From CAZEUZ01 sp964515805 (GTDB lineage Bacteria > Pseudomonadota > Gammaproteobacteria > Pseudomonadales > Cellvibrionaceae): DNA of 42,176 bases. The notes below the pieces were generated by a model that did no database searches, was not told the origin of the DNA, and saw only the letters and a list, made by a program, of their open reading frames with translations. Location: positions 1 to 42,176 of the forward strand of contig CAZEUZ010000014.1 in NCBI GenBank assembly GCA_964515805.1. The letters are read 5' to 3'. The translations under genes and the position numbers were made by a program. This document shows, piece by piece, positions 9,116 to 17,110 of this stretch (within the stretch, counting starts at the first letter, position 1; the number at the start of each line of letters is the position of its first letter).

Positions 9116-9835
9116 CTACGGTTGAACCAATGTACCTTCGTCACCACCGAATACTATGTTTGACAAGGCATCGGGCTTACCCATTTTAAATACGCGTAAT
9201 GGCATATTATGCTCTCGGCACAAACAAATAGCAGTCAAATCCATGACTGCTAATTTTTTTTCTATCACTTGATCGTAACTGATACGAGTATATTTTTTAG
9301 CGTTAGGGTCTCGAATCGGATCAGCACTGTAAATACCGTCAACTTTAGTGGCCTTCAACACAACATCAGCTTCAATCTCAATACCACGCAAACATGCTGC
9401 CGAATCTGTTGTGAAAAAAGGATTACCGGTTCCCGCAGCAAAAATAACAACCTGACCTGCTTTCAAATAACTGACGGCATCTTTTTTATTATAGTGATCA
9501 ACAAATCCACTCATTGGAATTGCCGACATTACCCGAGAAGATATACTGCCGCGCTCTAGCGCATCACACATTGCCAGAGCGTTCATCATCGTAGCTAACA
9601 TGCCCATTTTGTCGCCGGTTACTCGATCTAACCCCGCTGAGCTCAATGCAGCACCGCGGAACAGATTACCGCCACCAACAACTAAACCAACCTGAACGCC
9701 TGCTTCAACGACTTGGGAAATTTCCGACACCATATCGTCGAGAACAGCGGGATCGATGCCGAAGCTTTCTTCCCCCATCAACTGTTCGCCACTCAGCTTT
9801 AGAAGTATTCTCTTATAGCGCTGTTTACCTTGCAT
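9116..9835 (-). CDS. pyrH: UMP kinase
   Basis: PyrH phosphorylates UMP to UDP as a hexamer of the amino-acid-kinase fold, controlled by GTP and UTP, and so supplies pyrimidine nucleotides for RNA, DNA and UDP-sugar precursors. The 239 residues show the phosphate-binding KRILLKLSGEQLMG at the N-terminus, VGLVVGGGNLFRG, and the ATP-site region IFAAGTGNPFFTTDSAA. VLKATKVDGIYSADP follows. The length is standard. The ATG at 9835 follows tsf after 74 bp. Position between tsf and frr agrees with the conserved operon. Confidence 0.97.
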   Translation of the reverse strand: MQGKQRYKRILLKLSGEQLMGEESFGIDPAVLDDMVSEISQVVEAGVQVGLVVGGGNLFRGAALSSAGLDRVTGDKMGMLATMMNALAMCDALERGSISSRVMSAIPMSGFVDHYNKKDAVSYLKAGQVVIFAAGTGNPFFTTDSAACLRGIEIEADVVLKATKVDGIYSADPIRDPNAKKYTRISYDQVIEKKLAVMDLTAICLCREHNMPLRVFKMGKPDALSNIVFGGDEGTLVQP

Positions 9836-9909
9836 GATTGATATAGTGAGTTTTCGCTCTTATTAGACTTCTATCGGTTTGTCCATACTCGACTCGGAAC
9901 ATGCATTTA

Positions 9910-10773
9910 CTAAGATGACGCTTTGACTTGTGCGGCCACTTCGGTTGCAAAATCAACTTTTTCCACCTCAATACCTTCACCGACTTCGAAGCGCACAAAA
10001 TTCAGTATGTTAGCATCAACTTCAGCGACTAGCTTACCGACAGTAATGTCAGGATTTTTCACAAACACTTGTTGCGTCAAGCTATTTTCTTTTAAGAACT
10101 TATTGATTCGCCCCGAGACCATCTTTTCTATGATATTGTCCGGTTTGCCTTCCATATCCGGTTGAGCCTTGATAATTTCCCTTTCTCTGTCCAACAAATC
10201 TTTCGGCATATCATCAGGATTTACTACTCGAGGGTTGACAGCAGCCACATGCATGGCAACATCCTTGGCCACCTCAGCATTGCCTCCCGACAGCTGTACC
10301 AGTACGGCAATACGGTTATTTGAATGGACATAATTGCCTATCACTTCGCCCGTTAGCAATTCTGCCCGACGAATAGATATATTTTCACCCAGTTTTTGCA
10401 CTAATTCTTGACGCTCAGTGTCCAATTCTTCTGTCAAAATGCTAGCGTCGGTTTGTCGGTTTGAGAAGGCTGTTTCAACGACAGAATTGACGAAACTAAG
10501 GAAGTCTTCTCCTCGGGCTACAAAATCTGTCTCACAATTAACTTCAACCACTACACCATAGCTGTTATCTGGCGCAATTTTGGTAGCGACTACTCCATCA
10601 GCAGCTATGCGGCCAGCTTTCTTGGATGCCTTTACGCCACTGATTTTACGTAGATTTTCAATGGCCAACTCGATGTTTCCATCAGCCTCTTTCAAGGCTT
10701 TTTTGCATTCTAAGATACCTAAACCGGTTCGCTCTCTGAGTTCTTTTACGGTTGCTGGGGAAATTGCCGGCAT
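9910..10773 (-). CDS. tsf: Elongation factor Ts
   Basis: EF-Ts is the nucleotide exchange factor for EF-Tu. The 287-residue protein opens with the UBA-like EF-Tu-binding domain (VKELRERTGLGILECKKAL, residues about 9-27). The second signature, VNCETDFVAR (about 78-87), contains the conserved TDFV contact with the Mg site of EF-Tu. Both halves of the core and the dimerisation/coiled-coil part are present. It lies 44 bp downstream of rpsB, the near-universal arrangement; in E. coli the two are cotranscribed and S2 protein controls both. Confidence 0.97.
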   Translation of the reverse strand: MPAISPATVKELRERTGLGILECKKALKEADGNIELAIENLRKISGVKASKKAGRIAADGVVATKIAPDNSYGVVVEVNCETDFVARGEDFLSFVNSVVETAFSNRQTDASILTEELDTERQELVQKLGENISIRRAELLTGEVIGNYVHSNNRIAVLVQLSGGNAEVAKDVAMHVAAVNPRVVNPDDMPKDLLDREREIIKAQPDMEGKPDNIIEKMVSGRINKFLKENSLTQQVFVKNPDITVGKLVAEVDANILNFVRFEVGEGIEVEKVDFATEVAAQVKASS

Positions 10774-10817
10774 GATTATTTATTCCTCATATATACACTT
10801 ACTGTTGTCAATGTTTA

Positions 10818-11600
10818 TTACTTTGCATCACTTTTCACTGCAGTTTCCGTTGCTACAGTTTCAGCTTCTGCCTTAACTTCGACAAATTCATCATCATTAG
10901 TATTGGTCGACTCCAATAGGGTAGCAGCACCCTCTGCACATGCATTAGCTACAGCAGTCACATACAGCTTAATAGCACGAATGGCATCATCATTACCGGG
11001 GATAACATAATCGACACCGCTTGGATCACTATTGGTATCCACAACCGCTATCACCGGAATACCGAGCTTATTGGCTTCATTAATAGCAATACGCTCATGC
11101 TCGACATCAATGACAAATAAGGCATCCGGAAGACTACCCATATCCTTGATACCACCAATAGAAAGCTCCAGTTTATCTTTCTTTCGTGTGCGCATTAGTG
11201 CTTCTTTTTTTGTCAGTTTGTCAAAAGTGCCATCTTGACTCTGCGCCTCGAGTTCACGAAACTGTCTAATGGATGCACGAATGGTCTTGTAGTTAGTCAA
11301 CATTCCACCCAACCAGCGATGACTAACATAGGGCTGGCTCACTCTTTCTGCTTGCTCCTTAATAACTTTTTGGGCGGCACGTTTGGTACCGACAAACAGT
11401 ATTTTTTTCTTCTGTGAAGCCATTCTCAAAACAATTTCCAGCATTTGGTTAAATGCAGGCACCGTCTTGCCGAGATCAATAATGTGGATTTTATTGCGGA
11501 CACCAAAGATGTAAGGTTCCATCTTTGGATTCCAGTAACGGGTTTGGTGACCGAAATGGGCGCCGGATTGGAGCATTTCGCGCATGCTGACTGTAGGCAT
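10818..11600 (-). CDS. rpsB: 30S ribosomal protein S2
   Basis: S2 binds late to the 30S subunit between head and body. The start at the ATG at 11600 gives MPTVSMREMLQSGAHFGHQT, which aligns with known S2 N-termini. An AAGGAAAA ribosome-binding site lies seven bases upstream. A longer in-frame reading to 11651 exists but would put that site inside the gene. The 260 residues include the S2 signatures HFGHQTRYWNPKM and PDALFVIDVEHERIAINEA. The last 25 or so residues form an acidic, poorly conserved tail. It is the first gene of the minus-strand operon; its leader region (11601-11822) is shared with divergent alkB. Confidence 0.97.
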   Translation of the reverse strand: MPTVSMREMLQSGAHFGHQTRYWNPKMEPYIFGVRNKIHIIDLGKTVPAFNQMLEIVLRMASQKKKILFVGTKRAAQKVIKEQAERVSQPYVSHRWLGGMLTNYKTIRASIRQFRELEAQSQDGTFDKLTKKEALMRTRKKDKLELSIGGIKDMGSLPDALFVIDVEHERIAINEANKLGIPVIAVVDTNSDPSGVDYVIPGNDDAIRAIKLYVTAVANACAEGAATLLESTNTNDDEFVEVKAEAETVATETAVKSDAK

Positions 11601-11822
11601 AATATTTTCCTTTTGGGTTAAGCCTCCATATACCCCGCTTGACCAACTCAAGAGAGCACCCGGATCAGCGTGACGATATATGTGTGACGTTGGTTTTAGA
11701 TTGTGCTAGCGAAACTAACAGCAGATATAAAAATTCCTAACGCTAGTAATTTAGCGTGACGCTTTATAACATGAAATTGTTTTACTTAAAAGTTTTTTGT
11801 CCACTAGAAAATAATTGCAACT
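11601..11822. promoter_or_regulatory. Divergent rpsB/alkB intergenic region with repeated GTGACG motifs
   Basis: These 222 bp must hold the rpsB promoter and 5' leader (minus strand) and the alkB promoter. The word GTGACG occurs three times (11669, 11684, 11756). A longer form AGCGTGACG occurs at 11667-11675 and 11753-11761. An inverted repeat ACGCTA-6 nt-TAGCGT spans 11740-11757, overlapped by AGCGT-G-ACGCT at 11753-11763. On the minus strand a TTATAA element (near 11768) could be the rpsB -10 box. In gammaproteobacteria the rpsB leader is known to be an S2-binding autoregulatory RNA, so some of these repeats may be RNA stems; this assignment is inferred, not shown. Confidence 0.4.
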
Positions 11823-12434
11823 ATGGATCTCTTTGAACAGGCAGACCAGCAACCGCGTAATCTATTGCCGCAAGATGGTATCGTACATTATTACGGACCC
11901 GTCATGTCACGTAAGCAGGCCGATGATTATTTTGACACCTTAATGCGAGAAATCGCCTGGCAGCACGATCAAGCTGTTATCTATGGTAGAACCATCACTA
12001 CCAGACGCAAAGTAGCCTGGCACGCCGACCGACCCTTTTCCTACACCTACTCGAAAATCACCAAAAAGGCGAGGCCGTGGATACCGGTGCTTACAACATT
12101 AAAAAATCTGATCGAAAAAGCGACTGGCGAGCATTTTAATTGCTGCCTGCTCAATCTATACCACAACGGCAGTGAAGGTATGGCGTGGCACAGTGATGCG
12201 GAAAAAGAGTTGAAACGTGATGGCGCGATCGCTTCACTCAGTTTAGGCGGGGGGCGCAATTTTGCTTTTAAGCACAAAGGAACTAAAGAAACAATACGCC
12301 AACTATTAGACCACGGCAGCCTTCTGGTAATGAAAGGCACAACGCAAACACACTGGCTGCACCAATTGCCACCAACAAAAAGAGTTAGCGCACCACGAAT
12401 CAACCTGACTTTTCGGCTGATTGATCAAAGATAA
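11823..12434 (+). CDS. alkB: AlkB-family 2-oxoglutarate/Fe(II) dioxygenase
   Basis: A repair dioxygenase that oxidatively removes methyl groups from N1-methyladenine and N3-methylcytosine in DNA or RNA. In 203 residues the iron ligands are visible as His123 and Asp125 in EGMAWHSDAE and a distal His in THWLHQLPP (about 180). The 2-oxoglutarate-binding Arg is in APRINLTFR (Arg192, with Arg198). The NLYHNGSEGMAWHSD and TQTHWLHQLP strings are closer to the ALKBH2-like branch than to E. coli AlkB. It stands alone, divergent from rpsB and convergent with the mtnP-like gene, with no ada neighbour, so it is probably not in the classical Ada regulon. The start ATG at 11823 has no strong ribosome-binding site. 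Confidence 0.92.
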   Translation: MDLFEQADQQPRNLLPQDGIVHYYGPVMSRKQADDYFDTLMREIAWQHDQAVIYGRTITTRRKVAWHADRPFSYTYSKITKKARPWIPVLTTLKNLIEKATGEHFNCCLLNLYHNGSEGMAWHSDAEKELKRDGAIASLSLGGGRNFAFKHKGTKETIRQLLDHGSLLVMKGTTQTHWLHQLPPTKRVSAPRINLTFRLIDQR

Positions 12435-12471
12435 CAGAGCGAGCGATTTAGAAATTTGCATCAAACACTAT

Positions 12472-13272
12472 CTAGCAAGCTGTTGAAATCAATGACCGAA
12501 TCAGCTCAGGCAAACACGACGTTAAGCGTTGCATACCCGTTCCTATTGTCTTAGTGATATCATCAATTGACGATATACCCTCTTTAACACCTGCAGCCCA
12601 ATTAACGACTAAAGATAACCCCACGTACTCCATACCCATCTCCCTGGCGAGAACAGCTTCGGGCATGGCTGTCATGCCCACAACATCACACCTATCATTG
12701 CGCATCCTTTTTATCTCGGCAGCAGTTTCGAGCCTTGGCCCCTGTGTACATCCATAAACCACTTCCGATTGATAGGGTAACTCACAGCCATTGAAGTAAG
12801 TGAGTAATCGCTGACGCAAAGTTTTTGAGTAAGGCTCTGTGAAATCTACGTGACATAAATCCTGATTAGTACCATCAAAAAAAGTATGCTCGCGACCATA
12901 GGTATAATCGACAATTTGATTGGGAATGACAAATGTACCAGGCGACATTAATTGACTAATACCGCCAACAACACTGCAGGCTAAAATTCGCTCGACACCC
13001 AACTGCTTTAATGCCCAGATATTAGCTCGGTAGTTGACCAAATGTGGCGGCACCTTATGATCAGCACCATGGCGAGGCAAAAAAATGATCTGATTCGTCT
13101 GCGATACATTTGTCGATGACGAATCGTTTTCGATAGGCAGCCGTCCCATCATAATTGGCGTTGAGTGAGAACCATAAGGCGTATCCTGAAAGATGGGCTC
13201 GATTTCATTCGACAGAGCTAAATTATCGAGACCTGAGCCACCAATAATAGCCAGCTTAGCAACAGCCATCAT
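12472..13272 (-). CDS. S-methyl-5'-thioinosine/thioadenosine phosphorylase family (MtnP-like)
   Basis: A 266-residue nucleoside phosphorylase of the PNP/MTAP superfamily that cleaves the N-glycosidic bond with phosphate. Motifs seen are the N-terminal phosphate loop LAIIGGSGLDNLAL, FLPRHGADHKVPPHLVNYRA, ACSVVGGIS and GCTQGPRLETAAEI. The purine/ribose site is VGMTAMPEAVLARE. Its position beside nagZ matches the Pseudomonas aeruginosa neighbour pair in which the phosphorylase prefers 5'-methylthioinosine. Substrate preference cannot be decided from sequence alone, so methylthioadenosine or general purine nucleosides remain possible. Two adjacent ATGs (13272, 13269) could start it; GGAAAG lies just upstream. 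Confidence 0.85.
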   Translation of the reverse strand: MMAVAKLAIIGGSGLDNLALSNEIEPIFQDTPYGSHSTPIMMGRLPIENDSSSTNVSQTNQIIFLPRHGADHKVPPHLVNYRANIWALKQLGVERILACSVVGGISQLMSPGTFVIPNQIVDYTYGREHTFFDGTNQDLCHVDFTEPYSKTLRQRLLTYFNGCELPYQSEVVYGCTQGPRLETAAEIKRMRNDRCDVVGMTAMPEAVLAREMGMEYVGLSLVVNWAAGVKEGISSIDDITKTIGTGMQRLTSCLPELIRSLISTAC

Positions 13273-13302
13273 TAACTTTCCATTTGTGTAATGTTGCCTC
13301 GA

Positions 13303-14334
13303 TTAACATAGCTTACGAATAGCCTCATGAGTACGCTGCCATCTATCAAGCTGTTGTAATTCCTGTCGACACCAAAGACGTCGAGCGGACATTGCCGTTA
13401 AACGGCGGTGACTTTCAGCCTGTTGTCGAGCAGCCTGTTGTCGAGAATCACCCAGTTGATCGAGCACATCGACAACTGCCGCACGATTGTTGCAGATCAA
13501 AACCATATCACAACCGGCGGACAATGCGCGCTGAGCGCGCTGAATATAACTGCCTAAACTGGCGGCAGCAGCCATGGATAGATCATCACTGAAGATAGCG
13601 CCATTAAATTGTAACTCACCACGGAGAATTTGTTGCAACCAGACATTAGAAAAACTGGCGGGATTATCATCAACAGCCGGATAGAAAATATGTGCCGACA
13701 TAACAGCGTCTAACTGTGAGCTCAACTGTATAAAAGGGTGCATATCACGCTGCCGAATTTCCGAAACATGGCGTCTATCAGTTGGCAGTACCAAATGACT
13801 ATCGCCGGTCACGCCACCGTGACCGGGAAAATGTTTACCGGTCGCCGACATGCCTGCCTCATGCATGCCGGCAATGAATGCTTCCGCCATCACCACAACT
13901 GCTTCTGGATCATCAGCAAACGCCCGCTTGCCGATGATCTGACAATAATCGCTATCCACATCCAAGACTGGCGCAAAACTGAAATCTACACCCACGGCGA
14001 GCAATTCTGCCGCCATTAACCAACCACAGTCTCTCAGCAATGACAATGCCACTGACCGATTCTCCATGAATAGTGGCAAAAAAGACTGCATCGCCGGTAA
14101 CGGGGTAAATCCCTTCCGGAAACGCTGAACCCTGCCGCCTTCTTGATCTACGGCAATCAGCAATTCAGGACGCAGATCTCTAACTTCGGCCGTCAAAGCC
14201 TGAAGCTGATCAGGTGAAAGGTAATTTCTCGAAAAGTAGACAAGGCCACCTACAGCCGGATGCTTCAATAACTCACGCTCTTCCCGTTGTAAGACTGTGC
14301 CTTCTATATCCAACATGACTGGACCGATTGACAT
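13303..14334 (-). CDS. nagZ: Beta-N-acetylhexosaminidase NagZ (cell wall recycling)
   Basis: NagZ, a cytosolic family 3 glycoside hydrolase, removes GlcNAc from GlcNAc-anhydroMurNAc-peptides in peptidoglycan recycling. The product also feeds AmpC induction in species with AmpR. The 343 residues carry the signature loop ATGKHFPGHGGVTGDSH, where the Asp/His dyad is the general acid-base, and FSDDLSMAAA, which supplies the nucleophile Asp. The N-terminus MSIGPVMLDIEGTVL is typical. It starts at ATG 14334 and runs 30 bp ahead of the phosphorylase gene, probably as a two-gene unit. It is divergent from gpmA. Confidence 0.95.
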   Translation of the reverse strand: MSIGPVMLDIEGTVLQREERELLKHPAVGGLVYFSRNYLSPDQLQALTAEVRDLRPELLIAVDQEGGRVQRFRKGFTPLPAMQSFLPLFMENRSVALSLLRDCGWLMAAELLAVGVDFSFAPVLDVDSDYCQIIGKRAFADDPEAVVVMAEAFIAGMHEAGMSATGKHFPGHGGVTGDSHLVLPTDRRHVSEIRQRDMHPFIQLSSQLDAVMSAHIFYPAVDDNPASFSNVWLQQILRGELQFNGAIFSDDLSMAAAASLGSYIQRAQRALSAGCDMVLICNNRAAVVDVLDQLGDSRQQAARQQAESHRRLTAMSARRLWCRQELQQLDRWQRTHEAIRKLC

Positions 14335-14423
14335 AGGTTCTCCGTAAAAACTTCAGTGCGAACGTTAGGTTCGAAAGATAAGCCTGTCAAGATCAGCCCT
14401 AATTTTGTATAAAAAAACCGGCA

Positions 14424-14453
14424 TTGAAACAACCTTCTTGCAGGTTGTAATTA
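14424..14453 (+). promoter_or_regulatory. Candidate promoter of gpmA
   Basis: TTGAAA (14424-14429) and TAATTA (14448-14453) are separated by 18 bp, a plausible sigma70 pair about 38 bp before the gpmA start. CAACCT and AGGTTG within the spacer form a small inverted repeat that could be an operator or chance. Seen by eye only. Confidence 0.35.
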
Positions 14454-14491
14454 TGTTAAGATCCCTATTTTTCAACATGTGGAGATTAGTT

Positions 14492-15244
14492 ATGTATAAG
14501 CTTGTTCTCGTCCGCCATGGCGAAAGTGTCTGGAATCGTGAAAATCGCTTTACCGGCTGGAAAGACGTTGATTTGACCGAAAAGGGACAAGCCGAGGCCA
14601 CTGCTGCCGGGAAACGTCTCCTGGAAGAAGGTTTTTCTTTCGATAAAGTTTATACATCAGTGCTGAAGCGAGCAATTAAGACTGCCTGGTCCATTATGTC
14701 TGAACTCGACAGCTGCTGGCTGCCAGTTATCAACGCCTGGCAATTAAATGAGCGCCACTATGGCAATTTACAGGGTTTGAATAAATCTGAAACTGCCGAC
14801 AAATACGGTGAGGAGCAAGTGCTGGTATGGCGCCGCAGCTATGCCACTCCACCGCCAGCGATGTCGCGGGATGACGAGCGCTATATTGGCAATGATCGTC
14901 GCTATAGCTCACTTCATGAGCAAGATATCCCTCTCAGCGAATGCTTAGCTGACACCGTCAACCGCGTGGTTCCTTATTTTACATCCAATATTGTGCCGGA
15001 TATTAAAGCGGGCAAACAGGTTATGATTGCTGCTCATGGGAACTCTTTGAGGGCATTAGTCCAATTTTTGGACGACATGGATGAAGAAGCCATTATGAAG
15101 ATCAACATACCCACCGGCACACCTCTAGTGTATGAACTCGACGAACAACTACAACCGATCAAAAATTATTATTTGGCCGATGAAAATCAGCTCGAAGCAG
15201 CCATGAATGCCGTTGCTAACCAAGGGAAAAAATTTAACAAATAA
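14492..15244 (+). CDS. gpmA: 2,3-bisphosphoglycerate-dependent phosphoglycerate mutase
   Basis: GpmA interconverts 3- and 2-phosphoglycerate in glycolysis and gluconeogenesis through a phosphohistidine. The start at ATG 14492 gives MYKLVLVRHGESVWNRENRF and a 250-residue protein, the same length as E. coli GpmA. A GGAG ribosome-binding site lies eight bases upstream; an in-frame opening to 14405 lacks such support. The catalytic RHG (His in LVRHGES), the second-His motif MIAAHGNSLRAL and the acid residue region NERHYG are intact. It stands in front of the DegS-type protease gene, 16 bp apart, an arrangement I do not recognise as functionally linked. Confidence 0.96.
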   Translation: MYKLVLVRHGESVWNRENRFTGWKDVDLTEKGQAEATAAGKRLLEEGFSFDKVYTSVLKRAIKTAWSIMSELDSCWLPVINAWQLNERHYGNLQGLNKSETADKYGEEQVLVWRRSYATPPPAMSRDDERYIGNDRRYSSLHEQDIPLSECLADTVNRVVPYFTSNIVPDIKAGKQVMIAAHGNSLRALVQFLDDMDEEAIMKINIPTGTPLVYELDEQLQPIKNYYLADENQLEAAMNAVANQGKKFNK

Positions 15245-15260
15245 AGAGCCTTATATTGCT

Positions 15261-16397
15261 ATGCGGCAATTACTTCGCTATATCGGCTGGCCAACGGTGT
15301 TGGGATTGTGCCTGGGTATTTCACTGGTGATGTTTCAACCTGAGTTGCGTCGCTCATTTGTTAAGCAGTTTTTTCAGTTAACATCAGATTACCGTAGACA
15401 ACCAGCCTCTTACGCCACTGCCGTTAAAAGAGCCGCGCCAGCCGTCGTTAGTATTTTTACTCAACAAAAACATCAAGCTTCAGTTCATCCTCTTTTTAAA
15501 GATTCTAAATTTCGTTCTTCTTTCAAACGTGGCAGTCTTCCTCTAGAACAGAGAAAACTATCTGAGGGATCCGGCGTCATTGTTGATAATAACGGTTTTA
15601 TACTGACCAACCACCATGTCATCGCCGATGCCGATAGTATATTTATTATATTGGCAGATAGCCGCCAAGCACTGGCTAAATTAATTGGCTCTGATCGCGA
15701 GACTGACTTAGCCGTATTAAAAATTAATTTGCCCAACCTCACCGCTATGGAATTGGGTGATCCGCTGAACACTGAAGTTGGCGATATCGCATTGACTATC
15801 GGCAACCCCTTTGGGATAGGCCAAACAGTCTCTCAAGGGATAATCAGTGCCACCGGTCGGTACGGTCTCGGGCTTAATACCTATGAAAACTACTTGCAGA
15901 CAGACGCTGCTATCAACAAAGGCAACTCAGGTGGGGCGCTGATCGATACTGAGGGTCGTCTGTTAGGAATTAATACGGCAATTATCGATCAGAGCAAGGT
16001 CGTTGCCAACGGGATCAGCATCGGTTTCGCTATCCCCGCCAATATGGCCACAGATATTATGGAAGAAATCATAGAGACCGGCAGTGTTAGCCGCGGCTGG
16101 TTAGGCATTGGTGCCAGTCCTATCGATCACAATATCGTCAAAGAACATGGGTTAACAGATGCGCGAGGAGTCTACATTACCGAGATATATCCCGATGGCC
16201 CTGCGGATCGTGCCGGTTTAATGCTGCGAGATATCATTACACACATCAATCGACAACGCATTGGCAGTAGTCGTGACGGCGTTAACCTTGTCGGCCAGGC
16301 TAGGCCAGGAGATAAGATAAAAATCAGTGTGCTGCGAAATGGCAGCAACATTGACATAGAAGCCACTCTTGGTAGCCGGCCTACGGCTGGTTTATAA
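15261..16397 (+). CDS. degS: DegS/AlgW-type periplasmic serine protease
   Basis: A membrane-anchored HtrA-family protease expected to sense misfolded outer-membrane proteins and start RseA/MucA cleavage; RseP, encoded at 4321-5682, would make the second cut. The start at ATG 15261 gives 378 residues. An N-terminal membrane anchor (about 10-27) precedes the trypsin-like domain. Its triad is His119 (TNHHVIAD), Asp149 (RETDLAVLK) and Ser223 (NKGNSGGAL). A single C-terminal PDZ domain (about 280-370) follows. One PDZ domain and an anchor, rather than two PDZ domains and a cleaved signal, point to DegS/AlgW rather than DegP. No strong ribosome-binding site is seen, and a reading open to 15207 overlaps gpmA. 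The name degS versus algW is a matter of lineage. Confidence 0.92.
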   Translation: MRQLLRYIGWPTVLGLCLGISLVMFQPELRRSFVKQFFQLTSDYRRQPASYATAVKRAAPAVVSIFTQQKHQASVHPLFKDSKFRSSFKRGSLPLEQRKLSEGSGVIVDNNGFILTNHHVIADADSIFIILADSRQALAKLIGSDRETDLAVLKINLPNLTAMELGDPLNTEVGDIALTIGNPFGIGQTVSQGIISATGRYGLGLNTYENYLQTDAAINKGNSGGALIDTEGRLLGINTAIIDQSKVVANGISIGFAIPANMATDIMEEIIETGSVSRGWLGIGASPIDHNIVKEHGLTDARGVYITEIYPDGPADRAGLMLRDIITHINRQRIGSSRDGVNLVGQARPGDKIKISVLRNGSNIDIEATLGSRPTAGL

Positions 16398-16460
16398 CCT
16401 AAAATACCCTACCATCCGCTGATCAAACCCAAACTCGTTTAACCAGCTTTCTACACTCAA

Positions 16461-16490
16461 CGACAGGCCACAATATTAATAATATTGTCG
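16461..16490. repeat. Inverted repeat between degS-like gene and mraZ promoter
   Basis: ACAATATT-AAT-AATATTGT is a perfect 8-bp palindrome arm pair at 16470-16488. CGACA and TGTCG form an alternative outer pairing (16461-16465 with 16486-16490). It may be a weak transcription end for the upstream gene or an operator for the dcw promoter 60 bp downstream. No U-run follows, so a classical terminator is doubtful. Confidence 0.4.
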
Positions 16491-16549
16491 TGATTCAGTT
16501 CACAACTGTCCATAGTGACTCTTTTATTCAATTTTCCATCTTTTCTTGC

Positions 16550-16577
16550 TTGACTTTGCCACGCCTAAATATATAGT
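16550..16577 (+). promoter_or_regulatory. Sigma70-like promoter of the dcw cluster (Pmra)
   Basis: TTGACT (16550-16555) and TATAGT (16572-16577) are spaced by 16 bp, a good sigma70 match about 70 bp ahead of mraZ. The -10 element runs directly into the MraZ operator repeats, as expected for an autorepressed promoter. No other strong promoter is obvious before rsmH, so this may drive much of the cluster. Confidence 0.65.
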
Positions 16578-16619
16578 GTCTAAATGTGGTGAAAAGTGGA
16601 ATTAAGTGGTATAAAGTGC
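16576..16619 (+). promoter_or_regulatory. MraZ operator: GTG(G) repeats every 10 bp
   Basis: GTGT at 16576, GTGG at 16586, GTGG at 16596, GTGG at 16606 and GTGC at 16616 stand exactly 10 bp apart, with A/T-rich spacers (such as AAAGTGG and TTAAGTGG). MraZ rings are known to bind tandem G-rich repeats of this period upstream of their own gene, so this is almost certainly the autoregulatory operator. The three central copies match best; the outer two are degenerate. The array covers the -10 end and the likely transcription start. Confidence 0.8.
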
Positions 16620-16646
16620 TCATTAGGGCATTAGGTATAGGTAATT

Positions 16647-17093
16647 GTGTTTTACGGCAGTCATTCAATCAATATGGACGCCAAAGGGCGTATAGCTGTC
16701 CCTGCCCGGGTGCGCGAGTCACTTCAAGAGCAAGGCAGTGGGCGAATCGTCGTTACAGCTCATACTGAAAATCGATGTCTGCATGTATTTCCAGAATCTC
16801 AATGGTTAGAGATTTTACCAGTAATAGAATCCCTACCCAGTTTCAATAAAGTATCACGACGCACCAAGTTGTTGTTAATCGGACATGCTTGTCCACTCGA
16901 GTTGGATACTAACAGCCGTATATTGCTGCCTTCTACTTTAAGGGATTACGGTAACTTAGAAAAAAAATTGATTTTGGTAGGTCAGGGCAAAAGCATGGAA
17001 TTATGGGGAGAAGCAGAGTTTACAGAATATATAGATGCACCGATCGATAGTGATGATGTTATCCCTGAAGCGATGCGCAATTTATCATTGTAA
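16647..17093 (+). CDS. mraZ: MraZ, transcriptional regulator of the dcw cluster
   Basis: MraZ forms a ring of AbrB-like domains that binds its own promoter and controls the division and cell wall cluster. The 148-residue protein has two tandem swapped-hairpin domains, the first around NMDAKGRIAVPARVRESL and the second around ELDTNSRILLPSTLRDYG. The start is a GTG at 16647, which gives MFYGSHSINMDAKGR and matches known MraZ N-termini; AGGTA lies eight bases upstream. The end DLSL-like tail (RNLSL) is also typical. It is the first gene of the cluster, 17 bp before rsmH, with its likely operator at 16576-16619. Confidence 0.95.
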   Translation: MFYGSHSINMDAKGRIAVPARVRESLQEQGSGRIVVTAHTENRCLHVFPESQWLEILPVIESLPSFNKVSRRTKLLLIGHACPLELDTNSRILLPSTLRDYGNLEKKLILVGQGKSMELWGEAEFTEYIDAPIDSDDVIPEAMRNLSL

Positions 17094-17110
17094 TTATTTT
17101 TTTAATTAGC

